NCBI RefSeq assembly: GCF_006757745.1
Contig: NZ_AP019740.1
Span: 1,550,001 to 1,614,000 of the forward strand
Direction: 5' to 3'
Length of the DNA: 64,000 nucleotides
Source: Acinetobacter radioresistens DSM 6976 = NBRC 102413 = CIP 103788
GTDB taxonomy: Bacteria > Pseudomonadota > Gammaproteobacteria > Pseudomonadales > Moraxellaceae
This document shows positions 16,713 to 26,238 of this stretch, in pieces. The notes under the pieces were generated by a model, which had not been told where the DNA came from, did not search any database, and was given only the letters and a program-made list of their open reading frames with translations. The position numbers were made by a program, and so were the translations under genes. How positions within the stretch are numbered: the first letter of the stretch is position 1; every line of letters starts with the position of its first letter.

Positions 16713-17126
16713 ATGGCTTACGATGACCAAAATATCTTTGCAAGAATTATTCGTGGTGAATTACCTGCAATTAAAGTTTATGAAGATGATCAGGTTCTTG
16801 CTTTTATGGATATTATGCCGCAAGCCGAAGGTCATACATTGGTCATCCCTAAAACACCGGCAGTTACATTACTTGACCTGCCAGCAGAAGCCGCTGCTTA
16901 TAGTATTCAGATAGTACAGAAAATTGCAAAAGCAATAGAGAAAGCATTGAATGCCGAGGGAATTGTTTTAATGCAGCTTTCAGGCGCTGCTGCTGGACAA
17001 ACTGTGCCGCACGTTCATTTTCATCTGATTCCAAGTTCAGTGCACCAGCTAGGTCGCCATGCGGCTGAAATAGGAGATCAGGAGAAAATTAAGGCTATTG
17101 CAGAGAGAATCCGTGCTGCTCTTTAA
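16713..17126 (+). CDS. HIT-family nucleotide hydrolase
   Basis: This 137 aa cytoplasmic histidine-triad protein of the HINT type hydrolyses AMP-linked substrates. The triad HVHFHLIP (about residue 105) is intact, and the N-terminal part has FARIIRGELPA and FMDIMPQAEGHTLVIPK, both family signatures. AAGGAAG precedes the ATG. The gene ends at a UUCG-loop terminator. Confidence 0.93.
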   Translation: MAYDDQNIFARIIRGELPAIKVYEDDQVLAFMDIMPQAEGHTLVIPKTPAVTLLDLPAEAAAYSIQIVQKIAKAIEKALNAEGIVLMQLSGAAAGQTVPHVHFHLIPSSVHQLGRHAAEIGDQEKIKAIAERIRAAL

Positions 17127-17149
17127 AGCCTTATTTTCAATTAAAACCT

Positions 17150-17175
17150 AATGGAGCTTCGGCTCCATTTTTGTT
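17150..17175 (+). terminator. Rho-independent terminator with TTCG loop
   Basis: The stem ATGGAGC/GCTCCAT with a TTCG tetraloop is followed by TTTTTG, 24 bases after the HIT gene stop. Confidence 0.9.
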
Positions 17176-17389
17176 TAAATTTCAAAAGTATAAAAAATAA
17201 TCTAATTCTTCTTTCCTCTTTTTATCCTTCATTAAACTGTCATTTTTCTTTCACTTCTCTGTCACACAGTTTGCAGATACTGCTTAGCAAGTTGGTGAGC
17301 TTATGTAACTTTTTGTACACAGGCAAACTATAAAAAAGAGTTAGCAAGGCAAATAGCCATTTTAAAGAATTGTTTTTGGAGAAATCTCA

Positions 17390-18493
17390 ATGAAAAAATT
17401 GCTTCTCGCTGCTACAGTAGCAACTTTAAGCTTAAACGCAGCGCAAGCAGCGCCAACTTTGTACGGTAAAGTAAATGTCAGCGTTGACAGTTACGATAAT
17501 GGCAAAGATGACAAAATTGAAGTTAACTCGAATGCTTCTCGTCTGGGGATTAAAGGCGAAGAAAAACTGACAGATCAGTTATCTGCAGTGTATCAGGCTG
17601 AATGGGAAATTGATGTAGATGGTGGCGATGATGTATTCAAGAAACGTAACATTTTTGCCGGCTTAAAATGGGCAGAAATCGGTACTTTAAGAGCCGGTAT
17701 TATAGATACACCATTTAAAGATGCAGCAGGCGGTTATCGTGATGTATTTAATGATTATGCACACGCCGATATTAAAGAAATGATGTATGGTGAAGAGCGG
17801 GTTGAAAATGTGATCAGTCTTGAGACAGATCCGAAATTACTCGCCGGTGTAGTATTTGCCCTACAGGCTCAGCAAGGCGAGTCAAATACTGAAACCAACA
17901 AATATACAGACGGTGCTCGTGACAGCCTAGGAGATGGCCTTTCAACTTCACTATCTTATGCTAATAAAGATTATGGTTTTGAAGGTGTGATTGCTGGAAA
18001 CTTTAAATCAATTGGCGATTTTGCTGCGGTTGGTCTTAAGGATATTCCTGCTGATGCATTCCGCCTAGGTGCCTCTTTTGACTTGGGTAAAATCGGTGTG
18101 CCAGGCCTGTATTTAGGGGCAATGTGGCAGACTGCTGAAATTTCGGATTATAATAATATCAAGCCCCGTGTAGTAACTGATGGTGTTGTTACCTATGCTG
18201 GAGATTATAGCAACGTAGAAGAAAAAGCATGGTTAATTTCTGCGACTTATAAACTTGCAAACACGCCTTGGACATTCAAGGCACAGTATCAGTCAGCAGA
18301 CACTGACTATGCAGTTCTTGCAGGTGCGTCAGGTGACAGCTCAGTTGACCAGTGGGGAATTGGCGCAGATTACAAACTCAATAGCCAGGCTAAACTCTTT
18401 GCCAGTGCTGTTCAGCGTGAATGGGATAACTCCCCAGCTAAAGGTAATGCAGATGAAAGCGTATACGGTTTAGGTATGGAAATAAAATTCTAA
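17390..18493 (+). CDS. Outer-membrane porin, Gram-negative porin family
   Basis: This 367 aa protein has a signal peptide (MKKLLLAATVATLSLNAAQA) and a mature part opening APTLYGKVNVSVDSY, the usual first strand of general porins. It has alternating beta-strand patterns, the loop-strand motif NASRLGIKGEE and a C-terminal strand ending in Phe (GLGMEIKF), the outer-membrane sorting signal. It presumably allows diffusion of small solutes. GGAGAAA lies ahead of the ATG. It is monocistronic, with a terminator after it. Confidence 0.9.
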   Translation: MKKLLLAATVATLSLNAAQAAPTLYGKVNVSVDSYDNGKDDKIEVNSNASRLGIKGEEKLTDQLSAVYQAEWEIDVDGGDDVFKKRNIFAGLKWAEIGTLRAGIIDTPFKDAAGGYRDVFNDYAHADIKEMMYGEERVENVISLETDPKLLAGVVFALQAQQGESNTETNKYTDGARDSLGDGLSTSLSYANKDYGFEGVIAGNFKSIGDFAAVGLKDIPADAFRLGASFDLGKIGVPGLYLGAMWQTAEISDYNNIKPRVVTDGVVTYAGDYSNVEEKAWLISATYKLANTPWTFKAQYQSADTDYAVLAGASGDSSVDQWGIGADYKLNSQAKLFASAVQREWDNSPAKGNADESVYGLGMEIKF

Positions 18494-18505
18494 TTCTGGC
18501 AATTT

Positions 18506-18531
18506 AAAAAAAGGGCTATATGCCCTTTTTT
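18506..18531. terminator. Bidirectional terminator after the porin
   Basis: Arms AAAAAAAGGGC and GCCCTTTTTT flank a TATA loop. It is positioned between the converging porin and DUF937 genes and serves both. Confidence 0.8.
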
Positions 18532-18534
18532 AAT

Positions 18535-19218
18535 TTAACGTTTCAGAAAACCGGAAACCATATTTAAAACATTTTGAATATCATTGTTGGCTTCCTGTTT
18601 GTTAGTCTTCTCACCTTGTGGAGTCAGCGCATCAATGATTTGTGGTAATACTGAAGAAATAGCACTGTATACATCCTGTTTAGGTGCATGTGTCTGTTCA
18701 GCAACTTTCTCGACTTCCTGATCATCAAATAAACTTTGTATATTTTGCTGCGGCGCATTTTCTTTATTGCTCTGGTTTGGGTCTACCCAGTTCTGTACCT
18801 GATTTCCAAGACCGGCATTACGCAATTTGTCTAATGCACCTTGAAGACCACCCTGCTTCTGAATCCAGGCTAGAACCAGTGGCAACACGGCGATCAATAA
18901 AGTTTTGGTACTGTTATTTCCACTGTTATGCGGTACTTCATTTTGAGTCTGGCGTGGTTGCTGTTGACGCTGGTTACCATGACCAAATTGCTCAAGTACT
19001 GAACCTAAAACGCCACCTAAACCGGATTGACGGCCCTGATTCTGGGTATTCTGATGGTTAGCCTGCGTATTCTGGCCACCGAGCTGACCTAGAACTGCTC
19101 CAAGAATTCCGCCGAGACCACTTGGCTGCTGCGTGTTCTGCTGCTGATTATTTTGTGGTTGCTGGTTTCCTAATGCCTGCTTCGCCAGCATTTCCACTAT
19201 ATTGGTCAAGTTGGTCAT
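18535..19218 (-). CDS. YidB-like DUF937 protein
   Basis: This 227 aa protein has Gln/Asn-rich linkers between two copies of a glycine-rich motif: SGLGGILGAVLGQLGG and SGLGGVLGSVLEQFG. A hydrophobic middle (TLLIAVLPLVLAWIQKQGGL) is followed by the conserved DUF937 C-terminal helices (EVEKVAEQTHAPKQDVYSAI). The function is unknown. AAGGAG with a six-base spacer picks the ATG at 19218 over a GTG one codon before. Confidence 0.75.
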   Translation of the reverse strand: MTNLTNIVEMLAKQALGNQQPQNNQQQNTQQPSGLGGILGAVLGQLGGQNTQANHQNTQNQGRQSGLGGVLGSVLEQFGHGNQRQQQPRQTQNEVPHNSGNNSTKTLLIAVLPLVLAWIQKQGGLQGALDKLRNAGLGNQVQNWVDPNQSNKENAPQQNIQSLFDDQEVEKVAEQTHAPKQDVYSAISSVLPQIIDALTPQGEKTNKQEANNDIQNVLNMVSGFLKR

Positions 19219-19326
19219 CACTTACTCCTTGAAAGTGTTATCTTCCTTAAAGCATAAGTGTACCCGACCGGGTGAAACAAAGTCTGATTTGTATATTTTT
19301 GCAAGATTTTATAAGTATATTGGCCC

Positions 19327-19803
19327 TTACCAGCGATATTTGTCCCAATTTTCCGGATTGGCCCAATATTTAGAGTTAAACCAGTCCGGTACGTGCTTAT
19401 AGGTTAGAATATTGAATTGCCATAATGCGAAATCACTGCTGTTTTCTGTTCTCTCAACCAGTTGGATAAAACCTAAAGAGCGAAGTAACTGCTCATCCTG
19501 AAGACGGCCAACCACAATAATACGCTTCGCCATAAGATCACGTAATTTCACCAGAAGTCTAGAAATATCAGGCAGTTTTAATTCTTTGAATTCTGGACCG
19601 GTTAAAATGACCATTGCCAGATCATAACGTTCAGTAAAGGGCAGATTTAAAAACTCAGTTGCGTTAAAATAATACCATTGTATAGCCAGATGTGAATTAT
19701 CTTGAACTATTTCAAGCTGCTGACCAATCGACAGTGTAGTATGGATGGGCTGTTCGGCAAATAGATCGTCTAGCATAGAAGTGATGACGTTGAGCTTGAC
19801 CAT
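19327..19803 (-). CDS. Hypothetical protein, possibly DUF6231 family
   Basis: This 158 aa soluble protein (MVKLNVITSMLDDLFAEQPI) has a methyltransferase-like central pattern: YDLAMVILTGPEF, then LVKLRDLMAKRIIVVG and LLRSLGFIQL. The glycine-rich SAM motif is not evident. This layout recalls the DUF6231 family, but my match is by memory only. It is divergent from the DUF2797 gene with an 18-base gap. Confidence 0.5.
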   Translation of the reverse strand: MVKLNVITSMLDDLFAEQPIHTTLSIGQQLEIVQDNSHLAIQWYYFNATEFLNLPFTERYDLAMVILTGPEFKELKLPDISRLLVKLRDLMAKRIIVVGRLQDEQLLRSLGFIQLVERTENSSDFALWQFNILTYKHVPDWFNSKYWANPENWDKYRW

Positions 19804-19821
19804 AACTGCATCCTGAATTAC

Positions 19822-20706
19822 GTGAGTGAGAATTATATGGAATTACAAGGCATTTGCCATAAAATGCATGCCGGTCTTAGCAAGCCAAGTGTAACTGATC
19901 AACAAACGTTAAAGGCAAATGTTGAGTACAAATTTACTCTGGACCGTTCAGAAATTGATCTTCCTTTTACGTTAGGGCAAGAAATTGAAATTGAATGGAC
20001 TGGTAATATCTATTGCGTATCTTGCGGTGCAAAAACCAAGAAATCATTTTCACAAGGGCATTGTTTTAAATGTTTTAAAACCAAAGCATCCTGTGACATG
20101 TGTGTTTTAAAACCAGAAACCTGTCATTACCATTTAGGGACCTGCCGGGAAGACTCATTTGCCAAAGAAGTCTGTTTTCAGCCTCACATTGTATATCTGG
20201 CTAATTCAAGTGGTCTTAAAGTCGGCATTACCCGTACTGGTCATATGCCTACCCGATGGCTGGATCAGGGAGCGACTCAGGCCTTACCAATTTTTAGAGT
20301 CGGTTCACGGCGTTTGTCTGGGCATATTGAGGTAATGTTTGGTAGCCAGATTTCTGATAAAACAGACTGGCGCAAATTGCTTAAAGGCGAAGCGGAACCC
20401 GTTAACCTAATTGAAAAACGTGATCAGTTAATTGAAGAATTTGCACCTAAAATTGCCCAGATTCAGGATGAGTTCAGTCAGAATTTACACTTTAACGAGT
20501 CAATAGAGTTGCTTGATCAGGAACTACCACGTGAGTTTATTTATCCGGTTGAGCAATATCCTGAAAAGATCAAGTCACATAACCTTGATAAAACACTGAA
20601 AATTCGAGGAGTGTTACAGGGTATAAAAGGCCAATATCTTATTTTAGACACGGGTGTTATTAATATCAGAAAATATACGGGTTATGAATTAATTCTGAGA
20701 GCGTAA
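19822..20706 (+). CDS. DUF2797 domain protein
   Basis: This 294 aa protein contains a cysteine-rich zinc-finger-like middle: CVSCGAKTKKSFSQGHCFKC, then CDMCVLKPETCHYHLGTC. It continues HIVYLANSSGLKVGITRTG, a GIY-YIG-like element (VYLANSSGLKVGIT), and WLDQGATQALPI. The DUF2797 family has this order. A nucleic-acid-binding role is likely but not shown. The start is GTG at 19822; an ATG five codons later is an alternative. Confidence 0.8.
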   Translation: MSENYMELQGICHKMHAGLSKPSVTDQQTLKANVEYKFTLDRSEIDLPFTLGQEIEIEWTGNIYCVSCGAKTKKSFSQGHCFKCFKTKASCDMCVLKPETCHYHLGTCREDSFAKEVCFQPHIVYLANSSGLKVGITRTGHMPTRWLDQGATQALPIFRVGSRRLSGHIEVMFGSQISDKTDWRKLLKGEAEPVNLIEKRDQLIEEFAPKIAQIQDEFSQNLHFNESIELLDQELPREFIYPVEQYPEKIKSHNLDKTLKIRGVLQGIKGQYLILDTGVINIRKYTGYELILRA

Positions 20707-20721
20707 GTCTTTCATAAAAAT

Positions 20722-20755
20722 AAACAGTACCATAATTTGAGTACGGTACTGTTTA
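20722..20755. terminator. Bidirectional terminator
   Basis: Ten-base perfect arms AAACAGTACC and GGTACTGTTT lie between the converging DUF2797 and lpxB genes, followed by TTATTC on the plus strand. Confidence 0.7.
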
Positions 20756-20790
20756 TTCAAGAGAGCGTCTGATCTGTTGATGGATAAAAG

Positions 20791-21966
20791 TTAATAAGAC
20801 AGTACTTTCAGAATGGCCTCTACAGGATTTTCACTGTTACCGGCAAGTAGTCGCTTATGCATCGCAATATGTTGCATCACCTGAGTTTGTGCGACTTCTC
20901 TATTCATTAAATTTTCAATTTCTGTAGCTAACTTTTGTGGAGTGGCATCGGTCTGGATTAGCTCGGCTATAACTTTCTTACCTGCAATAATATTTGGCAG
21001 TGAATAATAGGGAATCTTGACCAATAACTTGGCAATAATATAAGTGAGCCAGTTCAGCTTATAAAAAGTCACCATTGGCCGATGTAATAGCATGGCCTCT
21101 AGTGTTGCTGTACCTGAAGCTAGGGCCACAATATCACTGGCATTCATTACCATACGGCCAATTTTGGAGTCAGTGCCGGTGTTTTCTAGCACCTTAACCT
21201 GTGCCTTAAACTCAGCAGGATAATTTTTTAATTGTTCTTCAATCTGAACTTTTCTTGCTTCATTTATAGCAGGTAATAAAAATTCAATTTCAGGATATTT
21301 CTGATAAATAATCTGTGCAGCATCAAGCACCAAAGGACCTAGACGCTCGACTTCTCCACGACGGCTGCCGGGTAATAGTGCAATATGCTGTCTGGCCGGG
21401 TCGAGTCCTAACTGCTGTTTGGCTACAATTAGAGGATTATCTAAAGGTAACTGACTTGCCAAAGGATGTCCTACAAATGCAGCAGGAACCTGATAACGCT
21501 CATAAAAAGCTTTTTCGAACGGGAACAGGCAAAGTACCAAATCAATAGACTGCTTGATTCCGTGCACACGGCCCTGACGCCATGCCCACACTGATGGGCT
21601 TACATACTGTACCGTTTTTATTTTAAGTTGTTTCTGTTTCAGACTTTTAGAAAGCCGCAAATTGAAATCTGGAGCATCAATTCCAATAAAAATATCTACA
21701 GGTTTCTGGCTCCAGCGTTCAACAAGTCCATCACGTACAGCAAACAGCTTTTTCAGATCTTTTAAGACCTCAACAATTCCCATAACTGACAGAATATCCA
21801 TTGGATAATAGCTCTTAAAGCCTTCTGCCATCATTTGTGGTCCACCAATCCCTTCAAATTCAGCTTCTATCCCCTGCTCGCGAAAACTACGAATCAGCTT
21901 GGCACCTAAAGTATCACCAGAAACTTCACCTACCACTATACCAATTTTAAGTTTCCGATTTTCCAA
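20791..21966 (-). CDS. lpxB: Lipid-A-disaccharide synthase
   Basis: This GT19 glycosyltransferase joins UDP-diacylglucosamine to lipid X at the inner membrane. The motifs GEVSGDTLGAKLI, VQYVSPSVWAWRQGR, LPGSRRGEVERL and SGTATLEAMLL are all present in order. A GTG at 21981 also opens the frame, but GGAG lies nine bases ahead of the TTG at 21966, which gives MENRKLKIGIVVGEVSG and a usual length of 391 aa. It is a single gene here. Confidence 0.95.
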   Translation of the reverse strand: MENRKLKIGIVVGEVSGDTLGAKLIRSFREQGIEAEFEGIGGPQMMAEGFKSYYPMDILSVMGIVEVLKDLKKLFAVRDGLVERWSQKPVDIFIGIDAPDFNLRLSKSLKQKQLKIKTVQYVSPSVWAWRQGRVHGIKQSIDLVLCLFPFEKAFYERYQVPAAFVGHPLASQLPLDNPLIVAKQQLGLDPARQHIALLPGSRRGEVERLGPLVLDAAQIIYQKYPEIEFLLPAINEARKVQIEEQLKNYPAEFKAQVKVLENTGTDSKIGRMVMNASDIVALASGTATLEAMLLHRPMVTFYKLNWLTYIIAKLLVKIPYYSLPNIIAGKKVIAELIQTDATPQKLATEIENLMNREVAQTQVMQHIAMHKRLLAGNSENPVEAILKVLSY

Positions 21967-22158
21967 GAGTTTTATCTCCACTATAAGATCAAGCTATTTT
22001 AACATAACCCTTTTAGATTTAATCAGGCTCACTGTATCCGCATCTAATTTAATCCGATTACACTCTTTAAAAAATTTAAACTTCCTTTTAGAAATTCAAA
22101 AATTATCTAAATAATCTATTGTTTACCAATTGTAAATCACCACAACAAATAATAATAT

Positions 22159-22180
22159 AAATGATAATAATTTTCATTAA
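22159..22180 (+). promoter_or_regulatory. Fur box upstream of the siderophore receptor
   Basis: AAATGATAATAATTTTCATT is an imperfect palindrome matching the GATAAT-type Fur consensus. It lies directly upstream of the receptor ATG. It implies iron-dependent repression, as known for Fur-regulated receptors. Confidence 0.7.
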
Positions 22181-22188
22181 CTAATATT

Positions 22189-24321
22189 ATGAATTCTCAT
22201 TTCCATGCCAGTTGTTTTAAACTTTCTCTCCTTACTCTGGCACTATTAAATGTACAAGCTGCTCTTGCAGCAGAGGCTTCAGATACCCAGGCACTTCCTG
22301 TTATTCAGCTGCAAGCCAATACTATGAGTAGCCAATCTTCTGAACAAACGCAAGCCTATATAGTCAAGGATTCAAACAGTGCTACCGGGTTGAATCTGAG
22401 TATTAAAGAAACTCCACAAACAGTGAATGTGGTAACCCATCAGCAAATTAAAGATTTCAATCTGACCGACGCACGTGATGTTTTAGCAGCAATACCAGGT
22501 GTAGTCGTGTCCAGTCAGGAAACTAACCGTACTACTTACACAGCACGCGGCTTTGATATCAGTAATTACCAGATTGATGGAACAAACCTTCAGTTAACTG
22601 GTAGTGATTATCAGAATGGAGATATAGATACATTTTTATATGACCGGATTGAAGTCGTGAAAGGCTCAAATGGCTTGACTTCTTCTACGGGTAATCCCTC
22701 TGCAACTGTAAATTACATTCGCAAACGGCCAACTACAGACACCCGGACACAAGGCTCTATCAGTTATGGATCTTGGGACACAGTTCGGGGTGAAGCAGAT
22801 ATCTCAGGCAGTTTAACTTCTGATGATCGTATACGCGGACGAGTAATGCTGGCACAGGAAGCCGGAAACTCCTATCTGGATCATTACAGCCAGGAAAAAA
22901 CTGTTGCCGGGCTAATTATTGAAGCTGACCTGACAGAACAGACACTCTTAAGCACAGGGTATAACTTTCAGAAAGACCGGCCTAATGGAAACAACTGGGG
23001 CGCCCTTCCCATGCTGGATAGTGAGGGGAAATTATTAAACTATAGCCGTAGTTATAATCCGATGCCGGACTGGGTACACTGGGATATGGAAAAACAGAAT
23101 GCTTTTATAGAACTCAAACATCAGTTTAATGATAACTGGAGTATAAAAGCCAGTTATAACTATGCCGAACAAAAAGAAGATGGAGCCATGCTGTATTTTA
23201 CCGGCGTTCCAGATCGGGAAACAGGACAAGGGGTCAGTGAATATCCCTCAGCTTTCATAGAAAAAAACCAGAATCATGATATTGATATCAGTATATTAGG
23301 AAAATATTCGTTATTTGGTCAAACTCATGACCTGATGGCCGGCAGCAGCTGGTCCAAAAATGATGTAAAACAGAACTCAAGATATATTGCAAACCGTAGC
23401 AGACCAATTCCTGACTGGTTCAATTATTACAACAATACTTATCCAGACTTTATTGACGATACAAACAATCCGGCTAATCAGGCAGATTATACGCAGGAAC
23501 AGAAACGTGTTTATGCAGCGACACGTTTACATTTGGGAGATAAGTTAAAAGTCTTGGCGGGTGCTAATTATACTGATGCTACTTCAAAAGGCCAAAATTA
23601 CGGCGACTCAACCAATTATAGAGATTCGAAGGTGTTGCCTTATGCAGGGATCACTTATGATATTGACCCAACTTATACAGCATACGCAAGTTACAGTACG
23701 ATTTTTAAACCGACTTCAAAACTTGGTCTAGACAAGCAGATTTTAAAACCTACAGAAGGAAGCTCCTATGAACTTGGTATTAAAGGTTCATGGTTCGATG
23801 ATCAGCTCATTGTCTCTAGTGCTGTGTTCCGCAACGAATATGACAAATTTCCAGTTTATGAAAAATGGGATCAGGCTAACTTATACAGTCAACAAAATAT
23901 TAAATCACAAGGTTATGAGTTTAATATTGCCGGTCAGCTAACTGACCAGCTGAATATATCAGCCGGTTATGTACAGCAGAACATGAAAGACCGTAATACT
24001 GGAGCAAGAACCCGTACCTTTGTACCTGAACGCACCTTTAATGTACTTACCAGTTACACGGTTCCGCAATTTCCCCAATTAAAAGTAGGCGCAAATCTGG
24101 TCTGGCAAGATAAAATCAGCCAGACAGATAAAAGTAATCTGATACAGGACAGTTATGCTTTACTTGATCTAATGGCCAGCTATGAATTAAATGACCATGT
24201 CAGTTTTCAGGCCAATGCAAAAAATATTACCAATGAAAAATATTTTAATTCTCTAGAATATGGCCAGACTTATTACGGTGCGCCCGCTAACTATACAGTC
24301 GCGGTAAACTTCAAATATTAA
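22189..24321 (+). CDS. TonB-dependent siderophore receptor
   Basis: This outer-membrane receptor imports ferric siderophores using TonB energy. At 710 aa it has a signal peptide (about residues 1-27) and a plug domain (ETPQTVNVVTHQQIKDFNLT, then RDVLAAIPGVVVS and ARGFDISNYQIDG). The 22-strand barrel ends in VAVNFKY, with the C-terminal box ANAKNITNEKYFNS. The plug resembles FhuE/FpvA-type ferric hydroxamate receptors, but the ligand is not deducible. A Fur box overlaps the promoter region. A strong hairpin separates it from the three membrane genes downstream. Confidence 0.92.
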   Translation: MNSHFHASCFKLSLLTLALLNVQAALAAEASDTQALPVIQLQANTMSSQSSEQTQAYIVKDSNSATGLNLSIKETPQTVNVVTHQQIKDFNLTDARDVLAAIPGVVVSSQETNRTTYTARGFDISNYQIDGTNLQLTGSDYQNGDIDTFLYDRIEVVKGSNGLTSSTGNPSATVNYIRKRPTTDTRTQGSISYGSWDTVRGEADISGSLTSDDRIRGRVMLAQEAGNSYLDHYSQEKTVAGLIIEADLTEQTLLSTGYNFQKDRPNGNNWGALPMLDSEGKLLNYSRSYNPMPDWVHWDMEKQNAFIELKHQFNDNWSIKASYNYAEQKEDGAMLYFTGVPDRETGQGVSEYPSAFIEKNQNHDIDISILGKYSLFGQTHDLMAGSSWSKNDVKQNSRYIANRSRPIPDWFNYYNNTYPDFIDDTNNPANQADYTQEQKRVYAATRLHLGDKLKVLAGANYTDATSKGQNYGDSTNYRDSKVLPYAGITYDIDPTYTAYASYSTIFKPTSKLGLDKQILKPTEGSSYELGIKGSWFDDQLIVSSAVFRNEYDKFPVYEKWDQANLYSQQNIKSQGYEFNIAGQLTDQLNISAGYVQQNMKDRNTGARTRTFVPERTFNVLTSYTVPQFPQLKVGANLVWQDKISQTDKSNLIQDSYALLDLMASYELNDHVSFQANAKNITNEKYFNSLEYGQTYYGAPANYTVAVNFKY

Positions 24322-24324
24322 TAG

Positions 24325-24364
24325 TAAACAGTTCAGCTCTCTAAAGAGCTGAACTGTTTATTTT
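24325..24364 (+). terminator. Strong hairpin after the receptor gene
   Basis: The 16-base perfect arms are TAAACAGTTCAGCTCT and its complement, around a four-base loop, followed by TTTTATA. It lies 12 bases before the next start, so downstream genes depend on readthrough or a separate promoter. Confidence 0.85.
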
Positions 24365-24375
24365 ATATATAGAAA

Positions 24376-24678
24376 ATGATGAGAAGCAGATTGAATTTTT
24401 TACAGAAGACTTATCCATACTGTGCAGCTTTTTATCGAACCCTGCTAGCCTTTATAGCGGGTTATATATTTATGGCCTATCTAGCTTATGATCTAGCTCA
24501 CTTATTAAGTTTTTATTTTCCAAAAGCCGAATCAATTTACTTGGCGGCAATCACTGCGATTTTACTGTATTTGGTCTTCGTTATTTCGAGTTTTTGCATT
24601 AATTGCCTTTGGAAGTTAACCCTGCTGAGTCTCATCAGCTGCGGCTTTTTCTATTTTATTTCGCTTTATACAGGTTAA
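24376..24678 (+). CDS. DUF3649 membrane protein
   Basis: This 100 aa inner-membrane protein has three hydrophobic segments (LLAFIAGYIFMAYLAYDLA, YLAAITAILLYLVFVI, LTLLSLISCGFFYFISLY). DUF3649 proteins sit in front of PepSY-TM genes in iron-uptake loci of Gammaproteobacteria; that arrangement is repeated here. The function is unknown. It ends 3 bases before the PepSY gene. Confidence 0.7.
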   Translation: MMRSRLNFLQKTYPYCAAFYRTLLAFIAGYIFMAYLAYDLAHLLSFYFPKAESIYLAAITAILLYLVFVISSFCINCLWKLTLLSLISCGFFYFISLYTG

Positions 24679-24681
24679 ATT

Positions 24682-26238
24682 ATGCAAAAATCTATCCGGC
24701 AATCGATGGCATCTTTGCATTCTTGGACCGGTCTTTTACTAGGCTGGCTATTGTTTGCTATTTTCCTGATGGGTTCTACCGCCTATTACCGCCATAATTT
24801 AAATTTATGGATGCAGCCTGCACTGGCTCAGATTCAGGTAAACCAGGCAACAGCATTAAATACTGCATATCAATATTTACAGAACGAAGCATCCGACGCT
24901 AAAACCTGGTATCTGGAAATAGCAACTCAAGAAAAGCCGTTTAACAAAATGTACTGGCAGAAACAGGATGGCAGTTATGGTAGTGCTTTATTAAATCCAG
25001 CCACTGGTCAGGAATTAAAACTCTCCGGAACCCAAGGCGGTGAGTTTTTCTATCTTTTCCATTTTCAGCTGTTTGGTATTCCGGTACTCATTGGACGTCT
25101 GATTGCGTGTTTTGCTGCCCTGATCATGCTGATTGCCCTTATTTCCGGTATTATCACTCATAAAAAAATACTGACTGATTTCTTTACTTTCCGTACTTTT
25201 AAAGGCCAGCGTTCCTGGCTTGATTTTCATAATATCTGCTCAGTCATTGCACTCCCCTTTTTTTTAACCATTACTTTTACTGGTCTGGCTATTTTGTTTT
25301 ATTTATATCTGCCATGGAGCCTTGAAAAATTTTATCCTGAAAACAAATACCAGTACTTTGAAGAAATCAATCAGAAAATTTTAACAAAGGCAGATTATCC
25401 AAAACCTGCTGCGATGCTTCCGATCCAACAAGTTCTGGCTATTAGCCAGCAGCAATGGGGTATTACAGATTATGCACGACTAGAGGTTAAGAACCCAAAT
25501 ACTACTTCTGCAAAAATAACTCTGGTTCAGTCTACTGACTATTCGATTACCCGCGATGCACCACAATTAACAGTAAACGGTATAAGTGGCCAGATTATAA
25601 CTGATACAAAAAACCGTAGCGCAATAGCCACACTTAACTCAGGTGTCTATGGTTTGCATATGGCAACTTTTGCCCAGCCTTTACTACGGTTCGCTTTATT
25701 TTTTTCAGGCATACTGGGCTGTTTGATGATTGCCTCTGGTTTATTGTTATGGAGTTTAAAGCGACATCTACAAAACAAGACTCAAGCCTTTCATTTGGGC
25801 TTTTATTTGGTAGACCGGTTAAATGTGGCTACTTTTATAGGTCTTCCTACAGCTATGCTGTGTTATCTCTACGCTAACCGTCTTGTAAGCGTCCAGCCAG
25901 GTGGCACAAATTATGAAATTTATAGCTTCTTTATCAGCTGGCTGATCCTGTTTATTCTAGCGATAATGACTAAAAAACAATGGTTATGGAAAATACAGCT
26001 TGCTATTTTCATATGTCTCGCTTTTAGTCTGCCAATTTATGATCTTTATTACTTGAGTCAGCAAAATTATATTTCAGGATTATCGCACTATTGGAACTTT
26101 CTCAGAATTGACCTGATGCTATGGCTATTTGCTTTTTTAGCCTTCTTTATTTATCGCAATATTGAACCGATACAACTTAAAAGCAGCCAGAAGCTTTCTG
26201 CCAAAATTATAAGGAATACCCAAGAGGTTAATTCATGA
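24682..26238 (+). CDS. PepSY-associated membrane protein (PiuB-like)
   Basis: This 518 aa protein begins LHSWTGLLLGWLLFAIFLMG and has the PepSY-TM layout: an N-terminal membrane helix, a periplasmic domain, then further helices (LIACFAALIMLIALISGIITH, ITFTGLAILFYLYL and four to five at the C-terminus). Related PiuB/FoxB proteins act as siderophore-iron reductases or accessory factors in the inner membrane. Its stop overlaps the next ATG as ATGA. Its place in a Fur-linked locus fits a role in iron release. Confidence 0.85.
   Translation: MQKSIRQSMASLHSWTGLLLGWLLFAIFLMGSTAYYRHNLNLWMQPALAQIQVNQATALNTAYQYLQNEASDAKTWYLEIATQEKPFNKMYWQKQDGSYGSALLNPATGQELKLSGTQGGEFFYLFHFQLFGIPVLIGRLIACFAALIMLIALISGIITHKKILTDFFTFRTFKGQRSWLDFHNICSVIALPFFLTITFTGLAILFYLYLPWSLEKFYPENKYQYFEEINQKILTKADYPKPAAMLPIQQVLAISQQQWGITDYARLEVKNPNTTSAKITLVQSTDYSITRDAPQLTVNGISGQIITDTKNRSAIATLNSGVYGLHMATFAQPLLRFALFFSGILGCLMIASGLLLWSLKRHLQNKTQAFHLGFYLVDRLNVATFIGLPTAMLCYLYANRLVSVQPGGTNYEIYSFFISWLILFILAIMTKKQWLWKIQLAIFICLAFSLPIYDLYYLSQQNYISGLSHYWNFLRIDLMLWLFAFLAFFIYRNIEPIQLKSSQKLSAKIIRNTQEVNS

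Noticed and set aside
18684..19061. 125-codon plus-strand frame
   Set aside because: It lies antisense to the DUF937 gene, which has motifs and a ribosome binding site; the plus-strand product has no coding character.
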